Shown here: in pieces, positions 1 through 11,323 of the stretch
Layout: each line of letters starts with the position of its first letter
How positions within the stretch are numbered: the stretch's first letter is position 1
Assembly (NCBI GenBank): GCA_025529335.1
Contig: JAMYHX010000120.1
Location: 1 to 64,000, forward strand
DNA from: Rhizopus sp. PT2906
Lineage: Eukaryota > Mucoromycota > Mucoromycetes > Mucorales > Rhizopodaceae
DNA: 64,000 bases
Direction: 5' to 3'
Made by a program: the position numbers and the translations under genes
The notes under the pieces: generated by a model
What the model saw: the letters and a program-made list of their open reading frames with translations, nothing else
What the model was told of the DNA's origin: nothing
Database searches by the model: none

Positions 1-743
1 TGGGACCCATCAGCAGGGGGCTTCAGTGCTTTTTTAGCTTCTTTTTTCACTTTTCGCTAGAACCCCATCTTTATCTCTTTTTCACATCCATCCATTTATT
101 TTCTCAACCTTCAACACTCAAATTAAAGGTAAATGTTGTCTACTTTGGAAGCAACTAGCTGCTATATACACAACTCCTCCGAAATTCGCCTTATTCGAAA
201 TTCTCCTGTGTGCTTGATTCCTGAAAATGTGTAATGAAAATTACAAGTCTCGCTGAAATTCCGATACTCTTCTCAAACAATGTACACATGCTGTTTTTTC
301 TTTACAAAAAAAAAAGACAAGCTACTTTTACTACTTGATGGCCGTCGTCATTTATTGAAGATGGAAAGTTTTAGAAGATGTGCTTTAGATGACGTGGACA
401 CTGCAGTCATACGTAATCGACCCAACAACTCCGCAATGGCGATTTTTTTATTTGCTATTTTTCAGAGCAGCAAAAGGGAGCAGAGAATATGTATTAGAAT
501 GGATCAGATTACGCACTGTATGTGTATTGACAGACTACACGTAGAGCTGTGATCATAGATCAGTTATAACTAGTACAGCAAAAAGACTTGTTACTAGTAT
601 TGTCATTTCATTGTTCATTTTCTTTGAAAATCAAGTCAAAAAGAGACACAATCTTTTATGGAGAAACGAATTCGGAGGATGGCAGTTGATTGATTACCCC
701 CCTTTTTAAAAAACGCATTACTCACTTTTTTGTCTACCTCAGT
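1..743. other. Intergenic region and probable 5' UTR/promoter of SUB2
   Basis: No convincing coding gene is visible; the only open frame (about 280-552) has no recognisable domain. A pyrimidine-rich stretch with CAACCTTCAACACTC before a GTAAAT donor-like site at 129, and a CTACCTCAG acceptor one base before the SUB2 start codon, would fit a long 5'-UTR intron (129-742). This is inferred from splice motifs only. Confidence 0.4.
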
Positions 744-2109
744 ATGTCCGCTGCCGACCACGCTGATGATCTCATTGATTACGAAGAAGAAGATGAACAA
801 ACTCTTCAACAAGAAACTACTGTACAACAAACAGCTAATGTAGATGAAGAAGAAGAGAAGAAAGACAAAAAGGGTTCATATGTCGGTATTCACTCCACTG
901 GTTTCCGTGACTTCTTGTTAAAACCTGAACTTTTAAGAAGTATTGTCGACTGTGGTTTTGAACACCCTTCAGAAGGTATTTTTCTCGAATATCAATTGAT
1001 CAGCCAAGAATCCTAACACTCAACGTGCTCTAGTCCAACAAGAATGTATCCCTCAATCCATTTTGGGTATGGACGTTCTTTGCCAAGCTAAATCCGGTAT
1101 GGGTAAAACTGCTGTTTTTGTACTGGCTACACTTCAACAACTTGAGCCTGTGAATGGTGAAGTGTCTGTCATTGTTCTTTGCCATACTCGTGAATTGGCT
1201 TTCCAAATCAAAAATGAATATAGCCGTTTTTCCAAATACCTTCCAGACATCCGCACTGAAGTATTCTATGGTGGTGTGCCTATGACCAAAGATGTTGAAA
1301 CCTTGAAGGACAAGAATAAGTGTCCCCATATCCTTGTGGGCACTCCTGGTCGTGTTTTGGCTTTAGTACGTGATAAGCATCTCAAGCTTAACAATGTCAA
1401 GCACTTTGTTCTGGATGAATGTGACAAGATGCTGGAACAATTAGATATGCGTCGAGATGTCCAAGATATCTTCCGTGCAACACCTCATCACAAGCAAGTC
1501 ATGATGTTTACTGCTACATTAGCAAAGGATATGAGACCTGTGTGTAAAAAGTTTATGCAAAACCCTCTTGAAATCTATGTTGATGATGAAGCCAAGTTGA
1601 CTCTCCATGGTCTTCAACAATTCTATATCAAATTAGAAGAAAGAGAAAAGAACCGTAAATTGAATGATTTACTAGATTCACTTGAATTCAACCAAGTCTG
1701 TATCTTTGTTCGTTCTGTTGCTCGTGCAAATGAATTGAACAGAATCTTAACAGACTGTAACTTCCCAAGTATCTGTATCCATTCACATATGACTCAAGAA
1801 GAACGTATCAAGAGATATAGATCATTCAAGGAATTCGAAAAGCGTATTATGGTTGCCACTGATATTTTTGGCCGTGGTATTGATATTGAACGTGTCAACA
1901 TCGTCATCAACTATGATATGCCCGATAGTGCAGACTCTTACTTACACAGAGTGGGCCGTGCTGGTCGTTTTGGTACCAAGGGTCTCGGTATCACTTTTGT
2001 CTCTGATGAAAACGATACAAAGGTCTTGAACGATGTCCAAAGTAGATTTGAAGTTAATATTGCACCACTTCCTGAAGACGTTGACATTAATGCCTACATG
2101 ACTTCTTAA
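744..2109 (+). CDS. SUB2: ATP-dependent RNA helicase SUB2/UAP56 (DEAD/DECD box)
   Basis: This 435-residue helicase acts in spliceosome assembly and, with TREX, in nuclear mRNA export. Exons are 744-975 and 1034-2109, joined by a 58-nt intron (GTATTT...TCTAG) that restores the family sequence around residue 78. Visible motifs are the Walker A loop AKSGMGKT (96-103), the DECD box (207-210) that marks SUB2/UAP56 rather than generic DEAD proteins, FTATL in place of the usual SAT motif, and HRVGRAGRFG (384-393). The acidic N-terminus (EEEDEQ, DEEEEKK) and total length match the family. The start is the ATG at 744, which gives the expected MSA...DLIDYEEE beginning; the open frame upstream of it has no ATG. 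Identity is secure. Confidence 0.97.
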
Positions 2110-2759
2110 ATTCATTTTTTAATAATAAACGGCTATGGTTCACGCAAGAAGCATTCAATGAAAAGCAGAGACAAGAACAATAAGAATAGTTAGAAAAAAT
2201 ATGAAAACTATTTAATTCGTCGATTTCCCATTTGCTTTTTCGCATCGGTGTTTAGAAATTATTGGTACACAATACAAGGTCAATTACACTTAATGATGAT
2301 CCATCTTTTATTATTATTAAAAAGACAACATTTAATACATAAAATGAGCTTGATATATTTGAGAAAAGATAAATGTGATCAAGACTTATAACACGTAACT
2401 GAAATACTAAACAGTTCTTTACTCATCCTTTTGCTTCTTTTATTCTTCGTTGTCTGAAGGTTATCATTTTTCTATCAGTGTAATTTCTGAATAAAGCACA
2501 TGGACTACCTCTTTCTCTCTTCTTTCGACATCTTTTGATCTCAAAAGGGGTTTTAGATTCTATGCACCTTTTTTTTTCTTGCCCGGGCGGGATGAAATTA
2601 TGTTGTTTCATTGTATCCATAACGGTCTTTTGTTTTGTTTAAATGTAATGCATGAACTATCAAAAGAATTACAGCCAATGAGATAACAACAAAGTCACTT
2701 TTTTTTTTTTTATTTTACTAGACCCCACATGAAGTTTTTACTTTCTTTTCGTGCAAACT
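2110..2759. other. Intergenic region with non-coding repeat copy A
   Basis: No gene is seen. Positions 2305-2482 contain one copy of a dispersed non-coding repeat whose second copy lies near 37.1-37.6 kb. A T-tract precedes the next gene. Confidence 0.5.
2305..2482. repeat. Dispersed non-coding repeat, copy A (uninterrupted)
   Basis: The block 2305-2388 (…AACATTTAATACATAAAATG…) is nearly identical to 37105-37187. The following block 2394-2482 (…AACTGAAATACTAA… to …ATCAGTGT) matches 37513-37611. The two blocks are almost adjacent here but about 325 bp apart in copy B. A further short match to the TATCAGTGTG end is seen near 30435. Which strand is functional, if any, is unknown. Confidence 0.75.
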
Positions 2760-2877
2760 ATGCTTCGATTGTCCACAAGGATCTGTAATTCGAGTTCAAA
2801 CGTGTTCAAGACGTCTAGTCGCGTTTTTCGACCTATTTATCGTGCTCAGACTATTAGACAATACACAACTCCAAGTA

Positions 2878-2912
<35 letters not shown>

Positions 2913-3567
2913 CACAGCTACTAAAGAATAGTATTATCAGAGCAGCCTGTTTTCAATAAAACTTTCAGTACGCCTGCTGCCACTTTTGGTGCATCACAGA
3001 TAATACCTCTTACTGCATTCAGTATTGCCACTACTCCTCTATTGGTTAAGAAACCAGTAATGTGTGAAGGTAATAGATATATTATCTAACTTGTATACAC
3101 ATGGTTAACAACCAGTGGGTAGCCGTTTATGCCAATGATATGAGTCAACCAAAGATTATCACTACTTCCAAGCAAAAGTCAATCCTTAACAAGGGTGAAT
3201 TGACCTTTGGTACTTTTCTAGGTTTCTGTACAGGGTTTTTGATAAAGAAAGTTGGCAAGATATTCGCCATGTTTATTGGTACAGGCTTTGTATTTTTGCA
3301 GGTAATTTATTTATAAATAGAAAATCTTCTCATAATGGCTTATTCCTTGTATGTGTGTAGTATCTTGCTCAGGAAGGCTATGTCACCATTCATTGGGACC
3401 GTTTAGAAGGCAGATATAACAAAACACTAGACGTTGATAAAGATGGAAGGGTAACAGCAAAGGACCTTCGTTCCAAGTGGCAAAAGTTTGTTGATTTCTT
3501 GACAAACAATATTCAGTTCAAGTCAACCTTCTTGATTGGTCTTTATGCGGGTATCAGATACGGTTAA
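2760..3567 (+). CDS. FUN14 family mitochondrial membrane protein
   Basis: This 212-residue protein is of the FUN14/FUNDC1 type, a mitochondrial outer-membrane family linked to mitophagy and lipid handling. Exons are 2760-2874, 2932-3069, 3123-3301 and 3361-3567, and the phases agree throughout. The N-terminus (MLRLSTRICNSS...) is basic, hydroxylated and free of acidic residues, like a mitochondrial targeting sequence. The FUN14 domain covers roughly residues 105-212: a Gly-rich helix (GTFLGFCTGFLIKKVGK), a second helix with FVFLQYLAQEGY, an amphipathic linker and a terminal membrane helix ending GLYAGIRYG. The first intron consists mostly of an (AAT)n microsatellite followed by a CTAAAG branch-like site. 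Its exact donor could be one codon later. Confidence 0.85.
2875..2931 (+). repeat. (AAT)n microsatellite forming the body of a short intron
   Basis: About eleven AAT units fill the 5' two-thirds of a 57-nt intron in the FUN14 gene, between GTAGTAAT and CTACTAAAGAATAG. Reading through it gives an in-frame stop, so splicing is required. Confidence 0.75.
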
Positions 3568-3674
3568 TATTTTTTAATTCATAAAAGTGAGATCATGTAA
3601 CATTTTTTTTTTGTGTTTTCTTGGCCTTTTTATTATTATTATTATTATTATTCTTGGTATTCTCCGCTTTCAAC

Positions 3675-4950
3675 ATGCCAAATCCATTTCATGAACCACA
3701 GATTAGAATATTAAAAGAAGCATTTCCAGATATTGACATATTAACTATTGACGAAGCTCTTTATTCAGCTCGAGGCGATATTAATACAGCATTCGATATG
3801 TTATTAGAGCCCAATAGTCCAACTAAGCCAATACACTCTGTAAATAAGGAATAACATGACAAAAACTAGAATACTAACTCTTTATAACTCTACCCTCAAA
3901 CAGTCAGAGACAACATCATTTTCTCCGATTGTAAGTTATCTCAATAGAAAGGATCTGTCTATACTGATACACTTTGACATAGAACAAGACTAAACCACCA
4001 ACTGTCCGTGAAGAGTTGGCTCAATGGCGTCAAGAACTTTATGTAGAAAGTCGATTGAAGGCAGAGAGAGATATGAATAGAAATACGAACAATAGATCAT
4101 TTTTAAGCTTACCAAGTATATTCTCTTCAACACATCATACCAACCTCAGCTGAATTTTTTTTGTGTGTGTATAGGGCGTATAAAAAGTAACCCATTCATA
4201 CATCATAACGACAGTCCTAACAATAATGACAGAAATAGAATACAGCGTTTGGAGAGTAATGAGAATACCACCCTTTTATTAGATTGGATTATGCTGACCC
4301 CTTCTTTTTATATATATAGACACAGTTAAATATCAACCACAGAGTATTCATCAATAGTAAGTACACTGAAAGTTATTTACAGCGTCATTATGATATAACA
4401 GTAAATATAACAGTACTTCACAAAACTTGAGCACAAATAATTATCATCAAGGTCAATTGATTAATCTAAATGATTCTATTGATTAAAATCTAACCTTAAA
4501 GACCACTATAGGATATTCTAATATCGTATTTACCACTTCAATTCGATCAACTCCAAATCGTTCTACCTTGCCACCACCAGTACCACCAAGACGATTAACT
4601 GGTATATTAACTAATAGATAAATTATGGCAAGTATTAAACAAAAATGATTATAGTTGGAGAAACTTGTGCAAACCCCTTTCTATCAGAATTACCAAACAA
4701 TAGTAATTCATCACCGCAACCATTGATCAATACTCCTCCTCCTCCTCCTCCTCCTTCAAGAAGACTAAATACAAGCACATATCGTCAACGAGGTACAACA
4801 GATCATTGGCAGTCATACTCCATTTACTAAGCTAACTCTATGATAATAATAGACGAAGAAGTAGTGAATAATCCTTTCGACGAGCCTGATATGCCTCCTC
4901 CTGCATATCAAGATATACAAAAAGACACTCTTGTGCACCTCACTCCATAA
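3675..4950 (+). CDS. CUE-domain adaptor with four NPF motifs and a PPAY motif
   Basis: Nine short exons (3675-3839, 3904-3930, 3983-4115, 4175-4255, 4320-4356, 4414-4451, 4512-4601, 4655-4792, 4853-4950) assemble in phase into 268 residues. Residues 7-45 form a CUE ubiquitin-binding domain (EAFPDID..., ...DINTAFDMLLE). A charged helix follows (REELAQWRQELYVESRLKAE, about 72-91), then a Q/N/S-rich linker. NPF tripeptides occur at 3-5, 114-116, 197-199 and 243-245. A proline run follows residue 210 and PPAY lies at 252-255. In known families NPF binds EH domains of endocytic scaffolds and PPxY binds WW domains of Rsp5/Nedd4 ligases, so a ubiquitin/endocytosis adaptor role is inferred. A shorter model ending at 4153 is possible, but every downstream exon stays open and in phase. 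The gene starts 107 bp after the FUN14 gene. Confidence 0.72.
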
Positions 4951-5096
4951 AAACACGCTTGATCTATAATATTCATTATAGCATACTAATCTCACAGTGA
5001 TATCACAGCTTATATATAATATGTATCTCTTTACTCTTCTTTTTGTCTAGTATATGTATATCTGTTTATTTTGTAAAACTGTTGTATATTTTCATG

Positions 5097-7173
5097 TTAT
5101 GTGTAGAAGTCATTTGCATCTAACACATGCTCAGCAGTGATTCCAGCAATAGTCGTAACAATTTTGATTTCAGTAAGCCCAAAAATAAAACTCACAGTAA
5201 CATCCACTCTAGTACCATTCTCTACGTTCGAAAGCAATGGCATTTTTACAGGAAGTTCAATGAGCTTCACTACTCCTTTATCGGTGATATATCTTGGTAT
5301 TGAGTCGTCATCACATGCGTATAGATCAACTTTTCAAAAATGTTAACTCGTATGAACTGAGAAATGACCACGTTTCTCTTCTATTACCTTCGGTATGCTT
5401 TGGATATTCTACCCAGTAGGTTCGTCTCATTGTTTGGTTAGCATCAATACGAGCACCTTTCATCGCAATGACTTCAAATCGCGTCGAGCATCTTTTTATT
5501 CCATCACTTGTGATAATGGCACTTGATTCTGGATCAATTCCTTCTGCAAATGGAAGTCGTGTTCTTATACCATATGATCGACGTAATATTTTGCTTGTCA
5601 CTAAAGTTGGCCCAAGTACATGATATATTGCTCCTTCAGCAACAGCTAACTCTCCTCGTGGCGGCATAGCTATTTCTCCAACCTCATCTGGGCCAAGGTG
5701 GTTTTTTATAGCTTCATAAAGATATGAAGAAGACCCAAATCCTCCAACAAGAAAAATAGAGTTAACAAAACAACCAGCTTGTATCAATTGCTCTTTAATT
5801 AGGTCAATAACTTGATCTAAAACAGGGCAGAATACATAGTCTTCTAGCTCATCTTTATCGAAAATCATGTGACCATTCTAAAGGCAAGTCCATTAGTATT
5901 TTGTCTTGATATTGTTTTACTTACATCATTCAAAAAATGAGCAGGAATATACTGAGAAACAGCAGCCGGTACTTCTAACGTATATTGATCTTCGTCCCCT
6001 CGATAATTAGGCTAAATAAATTGTTGGTATTGCCAATCGATATTGTAACTAATATCATACTTTTATCCTTTCTATAAAGTTGTCCATCATTGTTTCATAC
6101 ATGCAGGCTGAAACCTTTTCTATGTTACTGCCTAGCTTTGTCCTTAAGAGAAATCTCATGTTTTGATCAATAAATGCACTTCCGCACATGCCACCATGTC
6201 CTTTGGTCACCTCTTTTAGCTTCCTTGGTGGTTTGATATCCTCTATTTGACTTGATTCAAAATTAATGATGCTTGTGTTTTAAGATACAGAAAGATATTT
6301 ACTAAGTCACCAAATCAATTGTACCTCCTCCAGCATCAACAATCATGAATACGTCTCCATTTTTTAAACTCAAAGAATTGTATCTATTTTCACAGTATGC
6401 TGCCGCTGCTTCTGGCTCACTTATAAGCTTGAGTCTTTCTAACGGATCATCTGCAGTTATCATGCCTGCCCTTATAGCTGCTTGTCTCATCAGTGCCTTT
6501 GCCTCATCAGACCAGATAGCGGGAACAGTTAGGCACTATATACAGATATAGATGGTTAAAGTTAAATCACGTTTGTAAGTGATATGCCTACATATTGATA
6601 CTGGTCCTGTCTATAATTCTGAAATCCTCTTGTCTTTTGTATCTCTTCACAAATGTACTCGTGAAAGCGTCGTAAATAATCTGATACGACATCTACTGCT
6701 GTTTTGCCATCAGGTAATGGAATGTCATTCTGCACCAACGCAAGCTTAAAATATTGCAAAAATACACCTTCTTGGTTTGGCTATTAAATAAAGTATTATG
6801 ACGTGTTGATTGAGGGACAATCAATACCTTTAAAGCTAGTAATTTCGCACCTTTCCCCCAGTCCAAGACCTTGTTTTTATTTTTATAATATAAACATGTA
6901 GGAACCTTTGCATAAAAGCCATTGTATTTTGGCCATTTTGTGATTGCATTAATGTCTACATCAGAATTCTGTGCTAAGCAGTAACAACAACCCTGCATAA
7001 ATGTGTTTGGGTTAATACTGTTTATGCATAATTCTTATAAATTCACCAACTTACAGAGAAGGTCGTCCCTGTTTGTGTACAGTAATGAATAAGAAAAAGA
7101 CCTTGTTAAAAAGTGAAATGTAGTTACCAAAGTCAATAGAGACAATAACAGGATGATCTAATATACAACTCAT
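5097..7173 (-). CDS. Hsp70-like ATPase of the HSPA12 type
   Basis: This 555-residue protein has an actin/Hsp70 ATPase fold without a recognisable C-terminal substrate-binding domain of canonical DnaK, as in HSPA12-like proteins. Nine exons (minus order) are 7173-7128, 7068-7055, 6992-6828, 6780-6592, 6535-6303, 6271-6061, 6011-5925, 5877-5388 and 5329-5097. Visible ATPase motifs are phosphate loop 1 DFGTT (14-18), EPEAAA near 178-183, DAGGGTID (205-212) and the adenosine-site VGGFGSS (about 359-365). Exon 2 is only 14 nt and supplies part of phosphate loop 1. The ATG at 7173 gives the shortest lead into the ATPase fold; an upstream 5' exon cannot be excluded because a TTTTGTAG acceptor-like site lies just before it. 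Its end faces the CUE gene at 146 bp. Confidence 0.82.
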
Positions 7174-7505
7174 GAGATGCCTACAAAAGGATGACAAGGA
7201 AAATAAAAAGCGGAATCGAAATTGACAGCAAAAAGTGCTCTTTTGCCCCTGAGTCGATATCAATTGGTAAACCTGTGACCCTGTAGGTACCTATATCACA
7301 TGAGAGACGCGGAAATAACAGCCTTAATAATGAAGTCCATGGGTTAGTCATTGGATTTGTGTTCTATGAAGCGAAAGAATTGTCAATTTTCTTTTTTACA
7401 AATGCAACAAAAAAATGTGTGTGTAATCCACATGACTGAATATGTTTTATTCAGAGTGGAGTAATGTGTGTGTGTGTGTTTATTATTAAAAAAGCTCAAC
7501 CAGCA
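7174..7505. other. Short intergenic region
   Basis: It separates the 5' end of the HSPA12-like gene from the 3' end of the subtilase gene. A (TG)n tract near 7468-7480 is the only feature seen. Confidence 0.5.
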
Positions 7506-9139
7506 TTAAAGGTATTCCGGGCCATTATAAGCTAAGAGTGCTCCTTGCACCTTGTCAGAAGGCTTTAATATGTTTGGTGTGCCCATATTCTTTATCATGG
7601 TGTACAAATCATTGGGTGACCCAAATTTAGTTTTACTCATAAGCATAGCAGCTATACCAGAGACGTGTGGACTAGCCATGCTATTGAGAGGACGAATGTT
7701 AGCTTTTGGGAATGGGAGCTTATTCGATATTCTACCTTGTTCCGTCCATGGTGATAGTCTTGTTTTCAAGCCAGTCGCTAGTGATATTGGCCCCCGGGGC
7801 ATATATACTAACACACTCCCCAAAGGATGAAAATGATGGAATGACATCTTGATAGTTTGTAGCACCAACAGCAAAAACATCAGGGTTTGCAGATGGCGAG
7901 TAATCACATGCATCATCACCTGTGTTTCCGGCAGAGACAAAGACGGGTATATCGTAATCTTGAACGACCATCGATAGAGCTTCGTCTATTGAGCTTGAGC
8001 GTGGCCCGCTAAGAGAAAGGTTGATTATACTGTGACCAGGCTCATGAGTTTTAACAATATACGAAATAGCTATATGCTTATTTAAGATTTTTATCTTATA
8101 TTCATCCTTTATTACATACCTTGAAGTAAAGCAGAAGTAGTACCATCTCCATTTCGATCAAGTATCTTGATTCCATGGAGAAAGGATTTTTTTGCAACAC
8201 CAAATGCTTTACCACCAATAATGCCAGCAACATGTGTTCCTTTGAATCATGAATTAAGTTTATATGAATCAAGAGCAAAAAATAACGTACCATGACCAGA
8301 AAAATCTCCGGAATCTTCATAACTAATAAAGTTGGCTTCCATCAATGCTCTCCCTTCAAAGTCAGGATGACTTTCATCTATTCCTGAATCCAAGATATAC
8401 ACATGTATCCCAGTTCTAGACGTTGGGTGAGTTTTCATACCAGCTTTTATATATCTTACTACGGCTTCTTACCCGGCAGTATCATCTGCAGTATAAACTG
8501 TAAGGTCCCGTAGCTCACGATGGTTTATACGAGCTATACCCCAGCTAGGAACGTCTACTTGGGTAACAATTCCACGTTTGGTCTTACTGTTTGGCACTTT
8601 GTGTATTATGTCTTGCATATAGATCTTCGGATCAATAGTGGGAGGAATAAAGGGCGCTTTATATATTTGGTTTTGTTCTATGAATTCTATATCATCTATA
8701 TTGCTAAGATAGTTTACAAATTGAGGATGAAACGAGCCTGTTAAGGCTCTATAGTTATCACCAATCTGAATATCTTTTAGTAATTCTAGCTTCATATCTT
8801 CATCGCTTGTCTGGGCCATATCACTCATCAGTGCATGCTTTCCTTTAAGTGAACTCTTTAGACCTTCTTGAAAAGTTTTGTAATGCTGTTGAACAAAAGC
8901 GGTTGATTCAAATCCTAATAATTGATAAGTAAAAAGATAAGACGTATAGCAGGTAGATAATGCCTACCAGTGATGTTTTTAATGCTCGGTGCCTTAAACT
9001 TTATGATGTGTGTAGGTATACGACGGATATTTTCTTGTTTGGAAATACCGATCGTTGAGTCACTATTTTCATTTATAGCTATACAATAGCTGATACCAAA
9101 CAAGAGGTAGGTGGTTGTAAATGAGAGAGTGAATTTCAT
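7506..9139 (-). CDS. Subtilisin-like serine protease (S8, proteinase K type)
   Basis: This 455-residue secreted protease precursor has six exons: 9139-8968, 8914-8473, 8415-8291, 8239-8120, 8069-7736 and 7680-7506. The N-terminus (MKFTLSFTTTYLLFGISYC) is a signal peptide, and an I9-type propeptide follows to about residue 185. The catalytic triad is complete: Asp214 in LDSGID, His249 in GHGTHVAG and Ser398 in GTSMASPH. The serine codon is itself split by the last intron (GGAACAAG|...|C). The oxyanion-hole region SAGNTGDDAC is present. The protein should hydrolyse peptides outside the cell or in the vacuole. The start at 9139 begins the signal peptide directly; an in-frame upstream ATG would add MFFFPVG. 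Confidence 0.93.
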
Positions 9140-9576
9140 TCCGACCGGGAAGAAGAACAAAACAGAAAGAAAGAAAAAGCAAACAAAAGGAGTCCTTTAG
9201 TACATTACGTACATACCAAACAAAAGTCCTCGGGTTTATTAAAATGCTGCTGATAACAACATCAGGCTAGTTCTGTTACTTACTGGCTGATGCGCCCAAT
9301 TGTTTATTTAATTTTCCCTCAAGAAAGTATCATGCAAGTGTACGAACTAGTCATTCATTAGCATGATAGCAAGCCTGTGCAAAAAAAAAGCCAGAATCAA
9401 TAAGATCATCCTGCAGCATCCATGATAATCCAACGATATATCAAAGATCGGTATATATACTATTATGTGTGGATTAAAACGCTAGCCGCACGATATTTTA
9501 TTAAAGGAAACTTTACTAATAATAGCTATAATGGATTGATCCTTTACCGCATCTCCATATAAATCAACCACTTTAT
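9140..9576. other. Intergenic region
   Basis: It holds the presumed promoter of the subtilase (A-rich leader at 9140-9190) and the 3' flank of the DHA1 transporter. No gene is seen. Confidence 0.5.
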
Positions 9577-11323
9577 TTATAGCCATTTTGTATCCTTTGC
9601 CCATATTGAACCGTATCTCTGTGCAAGGAAGACGCAGATGCCACTTGCTGCGCTGATGAATGCGAGGATCGTCATGGACCAGCCATTTCCTATAGCGGGT
9701 ATCAAAACAGGGGCTACTAGTGGTGTAAATCCGGCAGATAAGCATCTTAACAAGTTGGCTGTGCTCATTACAGAAGCAGCATATTTGGGATAAATGTCTG
9801 ATATATACGTATTGCTAGGGGTTTGCACTAGACCAACACCCAATCCTACTTTATAAACATGAATAAATTCTGTTCTTGAGCCTAGCTGCTCAGAACTTAC
9901 ATAAAAACAAGCCAAACAGGCATGACACGACATGGATTCCGAACTGCGAACACCAGCCATATACCACTTCTCCCATGGGCAAAATAATAATACCGAGCCA
10001 AATGACGCTTAACCGTGCCTCTGGTACATTCTTTTTGACTATAGCGCGGTCAGACAAGATACCTGACAAGACTGCACCAACAGCGTTCCCGGTACCATTA
10101 GCCAAATAGGAAAGCCCTATTTGTGAGCTTGTAAAGTGATAATGTGTTGACAACTGTTGAGGTAAACTTGCTATCATAAAGTACATAAATCCATAAGCAA
10201 TAGAGTAAGGCGTCGTAGCAAAAATGACGGAAAGCTTCGTTAAGAATATAAATGGTTTCGACATGCTCTTCAATAAAGGCTCTTGATGAATAAATCTCTC
10301 TTTACTGCCTGCTATCTTTCTCTTTTTGAGAATGATGGCAGATGTTTCAGGCACAAAAAACAAAATGAGTATAAATATAAGGCCTCCTAGAGCGCAGAGT
10401 ATCCAGAAAATGAATCTCCATCCGATATCTAAATTTAAATTAATGAGGAATTGCTTACTAAGTAATATCATTCAAACCATTACATTGGTTTATGTATCCT
10501 CCCGCGATGGGTCCAATGACGGGGCCAATGAGCGGTCCAAGAAGAAAAAAACCCATTGCATTGCCCCGTTCCTGTTGGTTAAATAGATCAATAACAGTGC
10601 TAATTTACAAATGTATATGAGTAAATTCTAATGGTTCATAGAATGTAGCATACCCTGCGCCTACTGCTTGTGAAGCGCTTGCTCCAGTCGCTTGGAGCGC
10701 TCTCATTGCTATAAAAAGCCCAACGGATCTGGATAACGCACATCCAACAGTAGCTGCTATGTATAAGGCTGTAGATAAAATGTATATGATACGTCTTCCG
10801 TATCTTTCAGAGAACGTAGCCCAAAACAGAGGCTAGTATAGAAAATGAATATAAGAGGCTAAACTGTTTATAATCTATATACCATTAAGCCAATAACAAA
10901 CACATATAATGATATGGTAGCATTTATAGTAATGTTGGTTGTGTGAAAGGTTTGGCGTACTTGTGCAATTGCAGGAATCTAACGTCTATTATGGTCATGG
11001 ATTAAGATAGATCAGATATCTCACTATTTACATAAATGGAACTTGTTACAGGGCCTAAAAAGCCCTGCATGGCAACTATTGTTAAAATGAACCACTTTCT
11101 CTTGAGGGACATCTTGTCCTAAGTATGAAAAAGTGTCAATTACATCTTTATCTACATGTTTATGTCTTATAACCTTCACAGAATATAAATGTAAATCGTC
11201 AACAGCTTCTTTTTCAGCATTCTCTTCTGAAATGACTGTTTCTTCTCTACTGTTTTCTTCGTATGGATTCTTTAAAGCATTAGAATGCTCGTTAGAAGAT
11301 GAAGAAGCATCAGCTGTAATCAT
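9577..11323 (-). CDS. MFS multidrug transporter, DHA1 (drug:H+ antiporter) type
   Basis: This 475-residue membrane protein has seven exons: 11323-11174, 11118-11032, 10978-10883, 10832-10654, 10599-10484, 10428-9901 and 9848-9577. A 50-residue cytosolic tail is followed by about 12 membrane helices. Diagnostic features are GFLGPVTSSIY in helix 1, the loop PLFWATFSERYGRR (MFS motif A), MRALQATGASASQAVGAG, and the antiporter motif C region LLGPLIGPVIGPIAGGY. DHA1 proteins export diverse drugs or metabolites against protons. The first intron is certain to exist because the frame changes between the tail and helix 1. Its donor is not certain: GTTATA gives 55 nt, while GTAGAT and GTAATT give 37 and 28 nt, and all keep the frame. 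I chose 55 nt because it fits neighbouring intron sizes. Confidence 0.88.

Noticed and set aside
280..552. 90-codon open frame upstream of SUB2
   Set aside because: No domain, low-complexity start (poly-K/poly-L) and position in the likely leader of SUB2.
3675..4153. Short 120-residue model of the CUE gene ending at TGA 4151-4153
   Set aside because: The GTATAT donor at 4116 leads into six further in-phase exons with matching motifs (NPF, PPAY), so the longer model is favoured.
5097..11323. HSPA12-like, subtilase and DHA1 genes as a functional cluster
   Set aside because: They share only orientation; spacing is several hundred bp and no biosynthetic core gene is present.
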